From Gnetum montanum (lineage: Eukaryota > Streptophyta > Gnetopsida > Gnetales > Gnetaceae), in assembly GCA_015680685.1 (NCBI GenBank), contig MNCI01027267.1:49242-113241 (forward strand): a DNA stretch of 64,000 nucleotides, written 5' to 3'. Numbering within the stretch: the stretch's first letter is position 1; every line of letters starts with the position of its first letter. Positions 11,961 through 22,177 of the stretch are shown in pieces. Made by a program: the position numbers and the translations under genes. The notes under the pieces are model-generated. The model had not been told where the DNA came from. It saw nothing but the letters and a program-made list of their open reading frames with translations, and made no database searches.

Positions 11961-13400
11961 GCAGTGCAACGTCCTCCCCCCCCCCTCCCCCCGCCCACAT
12001 CCACCACCCTACGAACAAGTAAGCATGCACACTTTCAAATTTTTGGATAACATGGGGTGGGATGCTACAGTTCTAGAATGTAGTTCACGATGCTAAGGAA
12101 ACATCCTCTGGAACACATGCAGTGTAGTGTCCTTGGCATTTTGCTAATATTTCAAAGATGTCGTTTGACATCTTGCTGATTTTTCAGAGCTACGGCTACC
12201 ACAGCCACTCATCCTCATAGTAGCTCATGTCATTAGCACTTACTATTGGAGGCCCAATACTATTGTGGCCCAGCCACAAGATTTCCATCCTCCAGCTCTT
12301 GCCATCATCCAAGTCCAAGAGGTGTCCAATTGTTAGGCTTATCACTTTGCAGCTGAACTGCATGATGTTTTCCTTGGGTGAGGAATCTTGAGCACTTGCA
12401 TCACTGCTACTCCTAGTCTCTTCAGTGCCACCATTTCTAGCCTACCATGGCTAGGATCCATGCTGGCCTTCTCGCTTTGGACATCGCACACCTTAGCAAT
12501 AATACTCGTCACTCCAGTGGTGCCTAAGGCAAGCAGGACTTTGCTCTCACTTCACCTCATGGTTGTTTGTTCTAGTTTTCTCTCTATTATGCTTGCAGGA
12601 TACAAGCCAAGATGGCATCTTTTAGAGATGTGCTTTGCCACGAAGGCCAAGACACTACATTGCTCCAAAGTATCCGCTTCGATTAACCTCGCTACTTGAG
12701 AGTGCATGCCCTGCTCTCCCTTTTTTTAGCCATTTTAGCCTCCATCCCTTATATACTTCAATTTTCCATATCCTCTATACAAGCTTTCCCAATGCATACA
12801 GCCCTCCCACATGTCCAATTGTCAAATCCATGATGGACGTAATGCAACTCGCCCCATGGGAAGCATTTGTAGGTAGGTCAAAGCCCCACATGGATGTAAC
12901 ACAACTCATCCTAGGGAGGAGACACCTATCCTACAACAACAACTAGGTTGCTCACAAGTGAACATGGGTGTACAACAAAGGAAAAGAACAAAAATGCAAA
13001 AGAGCAAAAAAGCTCAAAAAATGAAGGTTTCTAAAACAAATGGCACAACGTGCTACTTAACACTTGCTTTGGCCATAAATCGACCATCGCTAAGCACCCC
13101 AGTGAGGACAAAGACTACCAAAGTAAGGCACCCATTTGTGTTGACTCCATCATAAGCACTCTGACGAGGGATCACGCTATGGCAACAGTTTTTCAAAGTG
13201 TTGTATCTCACACTCATTCCTTCCCTAAACCTATTTTCTTAAATCCACCCCTTTCCCCTTTTCTCACATCACTCTCCCAGTACTCTCAAATGTAGCAGAG
13301 TATCATCTAAGCAAGCACTGAAGAGCAATGTTGGTGTCTAGTTCCTCATGGTGTTTCATATTCTTTGTCGATGTCGCTCGGGCAGATCCTTCATATGTAA
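11961..13400 (+). other. E2 non-coding 3' region
   Basis: No gene supported. It starts with a poly-C tract. Open frames such as 12388-12699 and 12635-12946 have no counterpart in E1 or E3. A block near 12890 (CATGGATGTAACACAACTCA) and the last 80 bp, with a TTTCATATTCTTTGTCGATG core, are conserved with the other copies. Confidence 0.6.
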
Positions 13401-13415
13401 ACAAAGAGGGGTCAT
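13401..13415 (+). other. Polypurine tract of E2
   Basis: ACAAAGAGGGGTCAT directly before LTR start TGAAACACC; one C-to-T change from the tract of E1. Confidence 0.82.
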
Positions 13416-15226
13416 TGAAACACCATAAATTTTGGGATTCTCATGATTCAACAATCCTAGAATTTGAGCAAGGGTCCCCACAAGCATGGTGTCACATTGG
13501 ACCATGCAGACAATGCCCTCTACGACATAGTCAACATGGCATCTAGTCATAGGGGTAGCTCGCATGCAAGAGGCACTGGGGGTAGACCGTATAGTCCAGA
13601 AAATTTTCTATCTCTTGGGATAATAGGCTTGCTATACCCTCTAGCTTGCCTAGCTTGATACTTGGCCCAGCTGACGATCTACCTAGGGACTCAGCTAGGA
13701 GCTACCAAAAGTGTTTAGGATGAACAAAACAGTTTGGAAAGTTTTCTAACTGTAGGAGCTTGCTAGACTACGCTACGCCGCATAGCATAGCAAGCCTTGG
13801 GGAGACTAATTGCACCCAAAAGATGCAGATTGACAAAAATTCAGTCCTTTGAGATATCTTCCCCACTTCATCCTTGATGCATGAGCAACATGACATAGCA
13901 AAAATGTGGCAAAATTTCTTAGAAGTTCTCTTCACTTAAATGCTATGTTGTGCTACGCTATGCAGAGTAGCAGGGATACACTCTAACGATACTCCTACTT
14001 AGATGACTCTAATGGAGTAAGCACATTTTCCCATGCTCCAATTGTCAAATAGGTTTACTTCACTAATACACTAGGACATAACTGACATCCCACAACAAAA
14101 CGTTTGCAATATTAAGTAAGAATCCAAGTCAAGCTAGGTGCTACGCTATGCTACACTACATAGCATAGCATAGCATAGTAAGGATAGAACATACGAAGGT
14201 CCTTTGCCAAGTGGTTTCAGTAAGAGGATTGCACTTGGCCACACTTTGACCTCCAAGACTGATTGTCTCGCTTCGCCCTCACACTCCAAGCAAAGTTCCT
14301 TAACAAAGCATTACAAAATTAGGTAAGGATGCATGTCATATTGGCTGCTACACTGTGCTATACTACATAGCGTAGCACAGCGTAGTGAGGATGAAAAATA
14401 CCAAAGTGTTCCAAGGATGAACTTAGCAGGTCCCAAGGCCTTTCAACATGAAAGACAGGGTTGCAATTGCTTGCCTTTCTAGGCCTTAGACGAATATTTT
14501 CAGCTTATAGGCAAGATTTCTTCTAAGACTGGCGGCTACACTACGCTATGCTATGCAGCATAACACAGTGTAGCATGTGGGTGTTTACACTATGTCAAAT
14601 ATGTTGGACAACATGAATAGTGTAACACTTGCATAGGAGCCTCAAGACATCTTTAGTTAGCTATAGAACTTGTTAGCAACAGTTACTCTCATTTTGGCAC
14701 CTCTCCAACAGGTGAAATCAACAAGTTTACCTTGTTTTGCACCCCCTAACTATTTTCAAAGTTGTCCCTATGCTTAACCCTGCTTGCAAGAGTAGGGAAG
14801 ACGTTGTCCTAGAGCATAGGCTCCACTTTGCATTCATTGTTGGCAGTTTTCTTTGTAACAAACATGGTAGTTGTGCTTGTCCCCACTACCATTTGTTGTA
14901 CACTTTCTCAGCCAAGATTCCCTGATCTTGGGGCGGTGCACTTTCTCAGCCAAACCCACTTCATTTTGTTTTGTTATTTTCATGTCTTGCACTATTCTTA
15001 ATAGATTCATGTTTATTTCTTATCGTGCAATGTGCATATAACAACTTGAAAACCAACATTTATGAAAGGTTATTGTACACTAATTAAGTCCCTATCTGAT
15101 CGACCAGACCGTTCAGGGCACCTCACATCCATTTACATCCAACACAACCCTTGCACAGATACAGGGCTAGGCTGTACACCTGGTGACCTCTCGGTGTTCC
15201 AACCATTGATGTTTTCGGTCGCTACA
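13416..15226 (+). repeat. 3' LTR of E2 (1811 bp)
   Basis: Starts TGAAACACCATAAATTTTGG and ends ATGTTTTCGGTCGCTACA, matching the LTR ends of E1 and E3 with more divergence. It is longer than the others because U3 carries five diverged units of about 180-207 bp with a palindrome-like core (13761-14574). R/U5 (about 15080-15226) keeps the shared block around GATCGACCAGACCGTTCAGG. Confidence 0.85.
13761..14574 (+). repeat. Five diverged ~190-bp units with palindromic core in the E2 LTR
   Basis: Cores at about 13761-13796, 13941-13972, 14139-14180, 14344-14390 and 14534-14574. Each contains direct and inverted copies of GCTACGCTA / TAGCATAGC, able to fold into a hairpin. Flanks before the cores (for example ATTAAGTAAGAATCCAAGTC at 14111) recur in weaker form. 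It is an expanded version of the GCGTA word cluster seen in the other LTRs. Confidence 0.65.
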
Positions 15227-18200
15227 AGAGGGTTTGGTTACTACAACAAGAGTAACACCTAGAACTATTCATTGCTACAAGAGGGTTCATTGCTATGCAA
15301 GTGCACATCCTATTCTAGAACCCACCTAGAACTATTTACTAGACTAGAGGGTAAGTGTTTCTTTGCTATTGGCTCATGCTCAATTACTAAGGACCCATGT
15401 CTAATACTGGGTTTAGAGTTGATGAGGAGGGCCTGCATGATGAGGTGGATGCTCTAGCCTTGACTTGTACTACCTTAGAGGTGTTCTTGTTGAGTATGAA
15501 TGTTTGAGTAGCTATGCTTGAGTAGGTTGGATCTGATCTAGAGGTCTACCCTACCCAATATCTAAGGGCATATGAGTGGTGTAGGATCCATGATTAGTTG
15601 GATGAAGAGTGGGCTACAAGTGTGATTAACATTGAGGAGATTCTTGCATTGCCACCCTTCTCTCGTACCCCATTTTTGTTGCATATGTATCTAAGCTTTA
15701 ACTCATGTGCTTACTCATGTGTGCTTATTAGTTCATCTTTGCAAGATGTTAATGTTGTTTTGCCTTGGTTGTAGTAGTAGTTATCTCAAACAAGGTGATA
15801 GTGATAATCATAGGCCACATAGAGGCCATCCTCATCATGAAGTATGGTGATGTGGAGGGTGCGTAACATGGTTATGCCATAAGGCCTTAAATACACTGAC
15901 CACTAGGCTCACATGTGTAGGGTTAATGGACCTATTTTTGGCCCTTAGCCTAGGTATCTTCGTGGCCAAAATGGTCATCATCATTGACTCCTTTAGCAAC
16001 AACATTAGGTAGTTCGTCACTCAAGTGCATAGTGTGAGGGTAGTGCTCAACCTTAACGAGGCCTTCCTTGCCAACCCCTTTGGCCTCCCCACTGATGACT
16101 CGTTGATTGTTGATAAGGCTAGTAGGGAGATGTACTACAAAGGGGAGTTCAGGGATTGGTTGAATGCCACCTAATCTTATAAGGGCATTCTAATTAAGGA
16201 TGTGCTTATGCCTAAGATGTGGGAGCTCTACCCACTATTTTGTGCTCTTGCCTTTCTGAAGTTACTCTCCCAAGGGAAGATCCTTGGGATGAAGCAGGCA
16301 TGGATGATGAAAGAGCTATTGCTGGAGGATGTGAGATTCAACTAGGCTACCTACATAGCTACTAGCTTGCACTCAGAGATATCTCGACTATAGTTCAACT
16401 TCTAAGAGAGATCCCACATCCACTTTGCATTCTTCGTAGGGTATCTATGAAGGTTTGCAGAGCTCCTGGTTGTGTGTTATAATGGGCAATGGATTGTGTA
16501 AGACCATGAGTAGCTCTATAAGACATGGGTTAAGCACATGTTCATGACCACTTGCATGTATGACCTCCTAGAGGAGATCGATGAGTTGTTATCCATAACA
16601 ACTAAGGGTCCCATGGTGTAGTCACATTATTCGCATGATAGCATGGGTGAGGGTCCTCCAGTTAAAACTAGGGATGTGAACAAGGTGGATTGCTACATTG
16701 CAAAGATAGTAGGACCATCTAAGGCTAAGATTAAGAGATCACATCCTATAGAGGAAGATGACCCTAAGTTTGGGAGGCTAAGTGACAAGAAGATCCATCT
16801 TAGGCTTCACAGCTTACATGTAGAGGTTGTAGGTTAGTATGTTTAACTTGTTAGATGCATTGATTGTATTGATGTATGTTTATATTTTTGTATTTTTTCC
16901 TATTATGTTCTGCTAATGTGCTAATGTGTGCTAATGTGTTATGTGTAAATTACAGAAATAGGAGAGAGGGATACTAGAGTAGTGGCCAAGGTGGTAGCAA
17001 AAGAAGCACCCCCTCAAGCTGAGGAGGGGGAAGGCTCATGGGGATGGACTGCACGAGGTGACAAAGATCGTCCAGTAGTTGGAGGAGGAGGGGCTACTCT
17101 AAACTGATGAGGGTGATTTTGATTGTTTTTTTGATGGTGTACATCTTGTTGATCCACTTGCACTGATGCTTGAGGGCTTGCTAGGTAAGTGATTTGGATT
17201 GCCATCTATTATTGACCTTTACTCTAACATCTTTAATTGTTTGGTTTTATGCTAATTGCATCATTGTGTTATAGTTTCAAATGTTCCTGCTAGTGGTCCC
17301 ATGTCTACCTACTACATGGAGCCATGGATAGACATGCTTGACAAATTTACCTTCATGGAAGGCATTGTAGAGGACATGGTGGACCATTTGCAATAGGCAA
17401 ATCCCAAGCTCGATATGTTTGCTATGTTGCTTTGCTTTATGTTGCCTTATCGATTGAATGCTTAGATTTTGACTAAGATTAATCACTTGTTACATGCCAA
17501 TAGGTTCTAAGCTTTGGTGGGATCCAAGCAGAGTGTCCAAGGTGGATGCCATCCCTAAACTCCCTCTTGAGGTCGATCATGTATCTTGTTGCATGTACGA
17601 GACATCAAGTAAGTGTGTGCTTTCCTGTGTGAAGGTGTTGTGTGTCTATAGGTGCTCAAATGAGCACCTATGGAAACACATGCATGAGCTTTAAGAGAGA
17701 GTGACCAGCCAAGACATGAAGATCGAAGATCTTCAATCTAGATATGACTTTCTAGTAGCTAGGTCATAGGGAGATAGTACCTAGCAAACCTCTGAGATAG
17801 AGTATGTCAGATACTAGTTAGCTCTCAGAGGAAATATTGAAGCTACATGGAAGATGATAGAGCAATGGTTGTAAATGGACCTACTCATCCAAAAGAACCA
17901 AGACTAGAAGAATTATAGCACAAAAGTGTACTAGTGGAGGTAGACATAGAAGAACCATAAGCACGAGCTTGATGCATGCCTACAATGGTATAAGGAGGAG
18001 TCTATTAAACACCCCCACCTCGAGATGTTTCTTGAGGCAATTGGTGGGAGATAGGCCTATGAGTTGTTTTCTTGGCATATAGTGGTGAGTGGCTCTCCTG
18101 AGAGGCAAATTGTCATCCCCTCTAAATAGGCTTCCTCTACTACCTTTTCTATGGAGCCACCTACATGGATCCACCATGGAAAAAGGAAAGACCCTTATGG

Positions 18201-18300
18201 GGATTAACTTTGGCTAGGAGGACTAGACACAACTTTCTGAGGCCAAGATCCTTTGATGCTTGGAGGATGGCCTTGGAAAGTTACCTCCAAATTGCACTAA
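15227..18300 (+). pseudogene. Antisense FCP1-like gene of E0, 3' part (decayed)
   Basis: It aligns in order with the E3 antisense gene. About 15310-15355 match the HP...NPP segment of the FCP1-like exon, followed by a GTAAGT donor at 15351. About 15545-15660 match the YPT-Y...W-LDE segment. About 15940-16170 match the GLMDLFLA and FG[LV]P segment. About 17330-17400 match KFAFMEG. About 17640-17990 match the coiled-coil tail, with AATGGACCTACTCATCCAAA like E3 near 29590. It is full of stops. The 5' end was removed by insertion of E2 in the FCP1-like exon. Its presence here shows the antisense gene is an old, inherited part of the family. Confidence 0.6.
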
Positions 18301-18414
18301 TGTAGGACCTTCTCAAGTTAGTTTTTAGTTTTCTATGCTTTTTCAAGTGTTGTCTGTTAGTTTTTATATTGCCTATTTGGTTACTAATTGCTAGTTTTTG
18401 CTATGGTTTTTATG

Positions 18415-18540
18415 GTAGTAGGTACAGTTTTAGGCCATTCCAAGCTATAGATGCCAATTTAAGGCCATGGTAGGCTGTGCATTGCCAGTGTAAGGCCATG
18501 GTAGGCCGTATTAATAGTTTTAGGCCATTTTGGACCCTAT
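18415..18540 (-). repeat. Short TTTAAGGCCAT motif array (E0)
   Basis: Four copies of a motif near TTTTAGGCCATTCCAAGC or TTTAAGGCCATGGTAGGC between the antisense gene end and protease. This matches the nine-copy array in E3 at 30555-30925. Confidence 0.7.
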
Positions 18541-18789
18541 TATGTTGCTATCTTCTTTTTTTGTAATTTTAGTTTTTAAGATTTTTGTGCATTTTAATGT
18601 TTTTCATGTGTTAGCTAATGATTGCTAAAGGGTGAACTAAACAAGCAAATGCGTAAACTAAGCAGAATGCATAAACAATGTAAATAGATGCATAAACCAA
18701 GTGTAACAATGCATAATCTAAAAAACCAAGCTAAATGTAAATGCATAGACAAATGCAGTACAAGTGAAAGGTGGAATGCATGATGTGTA

Positions 18790-19196
18790 GACATGAAAGG
18801 TAAGTAGGCACCTAGCACGTTTTGGGCTATGGGGGTACCTTAGTCACATAGTTGCTTCCTAACCTAGTGTGGGTTAGGAGGTGCATAGGGCCTAGATTGT
18901 ACTATGTGGTATTTCCCTTGACCCTCATCTGCTATATCAAAGGGTAGTTAACCAATAAGGCATCCTCTCGGAGGTCATTGGCTTTCTTTGTCATTTCAAG
19001 TATGTCAACCTCATGCATTTCATTATTATCCTTTACTGCAGACATGTCATTAGGGAATTCCACCTCTGACCCTTGTTCCGCATCTATGTTGTTGATGGCT
19101 AGAGGGGATGCATAGTCTCCATAGATAATAACCTTGCAACCTTCATATGGAAGGTAGATTTCTTGGTGGATGGAAGAGGAGATGGCCTATAATTGA
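18790..19196 (-). pseudogene. E0 protease, C-terminal part, cut by E3
   Basis: The end of the gag-protease frame on the minus strand, homologous to E3 31400-31097 (GSEVEF-like acidic segment near 19080, Lys/Glu-rich tail). It has several stops. The coding sequence resumes at 36522 on the other side of E3. The junction has ATTGA at 19192-19196 and ATTGG at 36522-36526, a target-site duplication with one change. A candidate donor TGCTAG then GTGCCT lies near 18816. Confidence 0.65.
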
Positions 19197-20628
19197 TGTA
19201 ACGACGAAAAACATCGGTCGCTGGAAATATTGAACGAAAGTCCGTGTACATAGTTCTAACCCTAGATCCGTGCGAGGACCGTGCTAGAAAGAAAAACGAA
19301 TCTGAGGTTCCTTGAACGGTCTTGTCGATTAGACAAGGACTTATTAAATCAGTAAAAGGTTTGGTAGTAATTTGATGGTGGAACGAAGATTCTTTGTAAA
19401 GTGATGTGATATCGTTAATCCTGAAAGCAATTGAAGACAACGCAAATGATCTAGATGAGATTACCAAATCTGTTTAACTAGGATGCAAGATATCATATTT
19501 GGTGGAAAGTATGATCAGAAGATCTAGGATTTAACTTATGAAAAATAATATGTTTAATACAATGACTTCAGGCGAGCTTCGGTTTGGACGAAGCATATGC
19601 CAGTAACAAGAAAGTTATATAAAGATGAAATAAGTGAGGATAAATCTACCTTGATCTAGCCAATCTGGGTGCAAGGAAGTCAGACCCGTGGGAGAATATT
19701 TGGTACCCGATTGTTTCTGATCAAGAATTCTTGTCAATCACCTTCGGCGTTCTCACCATCGCTGATTCTCTTTCTTGCTCTCTTGCCAACCTTGAAGGAA
19801 AAATTTGCCAACCCTTTGATCTTTGTCGACTGGAGCATTTATAAGATTTAGGTTAGGAGAAAAATGCGATTTAAATGACGTGTGTCCTGTACTCATAAAA
19901 TGTCGTTGACCCAATGTGTTGTCATTGAAGCTTGCGACGCTATGCTGTGTAGCGCGTCGTAAACTACCCTCGTGCGGGCTTTGACAACAGATTGTCCTTT
20001 GATTATGCTGTAACATGCTAGAAAGCATATTGTGGCGTATGAACTACTGATGTGCTTGTTGTTACTTGAATTATGCTACATTACACTAAATTATGCATTG
20101 TAGTGTAATTTAGTGTAAAATAACGAAACTGCAAAAGTTAAAGTGTTGTTGCCATGCTTCCTCTATTTCTATCTTTTTTTGGAGTTTTTACTATGCTGCA
20201 CTACATAAAGCAGCGTAATGGGCCCCTCAACTAGGAAAGAAAACCCGCTGAAACATGCATTATACTGCAAACTATTGCTTAGGACTTGAGATTTTTACTA
20301 GGCTATTGAAGTCTTACATGTTTGCCATTCTTGATGCTGCGGTAGACTGTCTTTGATATTACGCTACACAATGTGATGTTACGCTATGTAGCGTAATACA
20401 ACATAATTTGTCAGAAGTTAAAATTTTTGAAACAAATAACTTGCAAAGTTGGAAGCTTTGCCATCGTGCATCTGTTGCTTTGCTCCATCCTCTGGAATTT
20501 ACTTGTGTTGTGCCACGCAGTGTGGTGGGACAGACTTTCAGTTGAAAAGGAACTTGTTACAACCCTTTGTCTGAGTCACTGGCTTTTTTGCTGAACTGTC
20601 GAGGCCTCGAAATTTTCATGGTGTTTCA
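19197..20628 (-). repeat. 3' LTR of E3 (1432 bp)
   Basis: On the plus strand it starts TGTAACGACG and ends GGTGTTTCA, so in sense it runs TGAAACACC...CGTCGTTACA. TATA box TATAAATG is at 19836-19843 (minus). U3 (about 19900-20450) is dense in GCGTAA/TTACGC words. It pairs with 35075-36521, which has about 15 extra bases near 36435. Confidence 0.92.
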
Positions 20629-20643
20629 ATGGCCCCTCTTTGT
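20629..20643 (-). other. Polypurine tract of E3
   Basis: Reverse complement reads ACAAAGAGGGGCCAT directly before the LTR start TGAAACACC, identical to the E1 tract. Confidence 0.85.
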
Positions 20644-21829
20644 TGATGTTTAAAGGGCTTGCCCGAAAGACGTTGACAAAGAATGCGAAACACCAGAAAG
20701 GAAAAAGCATCAATAGTCTCTGTCGAAGACTACTCAAACGTCGTTTTGTCAAATTCAAAAGTGTGAGGATGAGGGGCTATAGATTATGGAAATGATTTTA
20801 CAGGAGTTAGAGATGGTAGGTTCAGGGAAGACTTAAATACATGAACATAAAGCTTCTCTAAACAAGTCATTACATCCTTTCGCTAATGTATTTATGAAAG
20901 GTTATGCCATTATATTGCATATGAGGGGCTTGCAAGGGTGAGTTGTGTTATGCCTGCATGGCCTGGATGAATTGTTTAACATCCATTTTTCCAAAACCCT
21001 CCCCTATTTTTTCTTTTTTTCTTTTCAAACGCAGAGTGCATGCCACCAGGTGAGCTGCGTCATGCCAGTTTGTGGGCATAATAATGCAAATGGGTCAACT
21101 TAATGCTCATGTTTTGTACAAATGGGGAAGAAGCCAGAGTAAGGAAAAAGGGGGGAAAAAGGTAACGTACCCGGGAGAGGTATGGTTAGCACTTTCAAGT
21201 GACAAGGTGAGTTTGAGCGGCCACCTCTGAATGCCATGATGCCTCACCTCCTAATGAAAGTATTCCTGATCAACGCTGTCATAATAAGTAACCTGCAAAA
21301 CACAACATAAAACAGAAAGCCAGAGACAAACGTCTTGATCATTAAGAAGGGAGGCTATTGAAACAAGCTTCATCCAAAACGACAAGGAGAGTGTAGGCCC
21401 TTGAAACTAGGACCATAGCAAGTAGCAAGAGTGCCAATGTTGATGTCGTGGTTCCTGTCATTTCTATCGAGAGCCAGATTCGTCTTACTTGAAGGACCAT
21501 GCAAAGTACATGTTAGACGAATCTGCTAAGCCAGAATTTGGTGATGGCGATGGATGGAGGCTGCTGAGATAATGAGTGACAGTGGTTTTTTTGGGACCTC
21601 AAGCAATGAAACTGATCCCAGGAGGTGCAGCTATGAAATGGATGTCGTAGCAACATCCCCGAGGGGTCAGTAGTATGCCTTTCGGCATGTCCGAGGAATC
21701 AGCAGAATGCTAGCGGGGGAACGACGTTGTATCTATCCTAATGCCTTACCTACTCCATCTGGTAGGGATGCAGTGCAAGAATGGTCACGCTCACTTGCTT
21801 CGTGGATGGCTTGTTGATAAATTCTAGTT
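20644..21829 (-). other. E3 non-coding 3' region
   Basis: No gene supported. The first 90 bp next to the polypurine tract (20644-20735) are conserved with E1, E2 and E5. The block at 20935-20985 and the block at 21490-21570 match E1. No open frame of useful length is shared between copies. Confidence 0.6.
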
Positions 21830-22150
21830 TTAGGTCCTGGTTGACCATTGTTGCTGGTTTTAAGTCTCAGCAGACCGTGGTCCTGGTTTAACGTCTAGGC
21901 AGACAGGAATCTGCTATTTTTACATCATAGTGGACGATGGAAGGGCTAGTTTATGGTCCTAGTAGACCACGCTATGGGTGTCAATTTTATGTCATGACCC
22001 AGGGACAAGTCTGTGCTGGTTTAGCATCTTAGCAGACGTGTGCTTACCTTTGCCAGTTTAGTGTCTTGGCGGACACGTGCAAAAGCTGCCAATTTTACAT
22101 CGTAGCGGATGTGTACAACTTTGCCAGTTTTACGTCGTAGAGGATGTTTG
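21830..22150 (-). repeat. AAACTGGCA motif array after integrase (E3)
   Basis: Plus-strand units such as TGCCAGTTTTACGTCGTAG and TGCTGGTTTTAAGTCTCAGCA, about eight copies. In sense they lie just downstream of the pol stop (22178), as in E1 and E2. Confidence 0.82.
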
Positions 22151-22177
22151 TTACATGGTTTTGGACTGAGTAAATTT

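Larger units (their letters stand above)
4736..15226 (+). mobile_element. Tat-type retrotransposon E2, 3' two-thirds (interrupted by a solo LTR)
   Basis: A plus-strand element whose 5' LTR, gag and protease lie left of the window beyond E1. Within the window, in sense order: antisense FCP1-like gene (4736-4836 and 6243-7415, minus strand), repeat array (7715-8115), pol (8193-11670), a second array (11690-11960), non-coding 3' region, polypurine tract (13401-13415) and 3' LTR (13416-15226). E1 and a solo LTR both inserted into the antisense gene. DNA just right of 15226 is the antisense gene of E0, so E2 itself inserted there. Confidence 0.82.

Noticed and set aside
12388-12946. Two overlapping ~100-codon open frames in the E2 3' region
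   Set aside because: They overlap in different frames, have biased Ser/Leu composition, and are not kept in E1 or E3.
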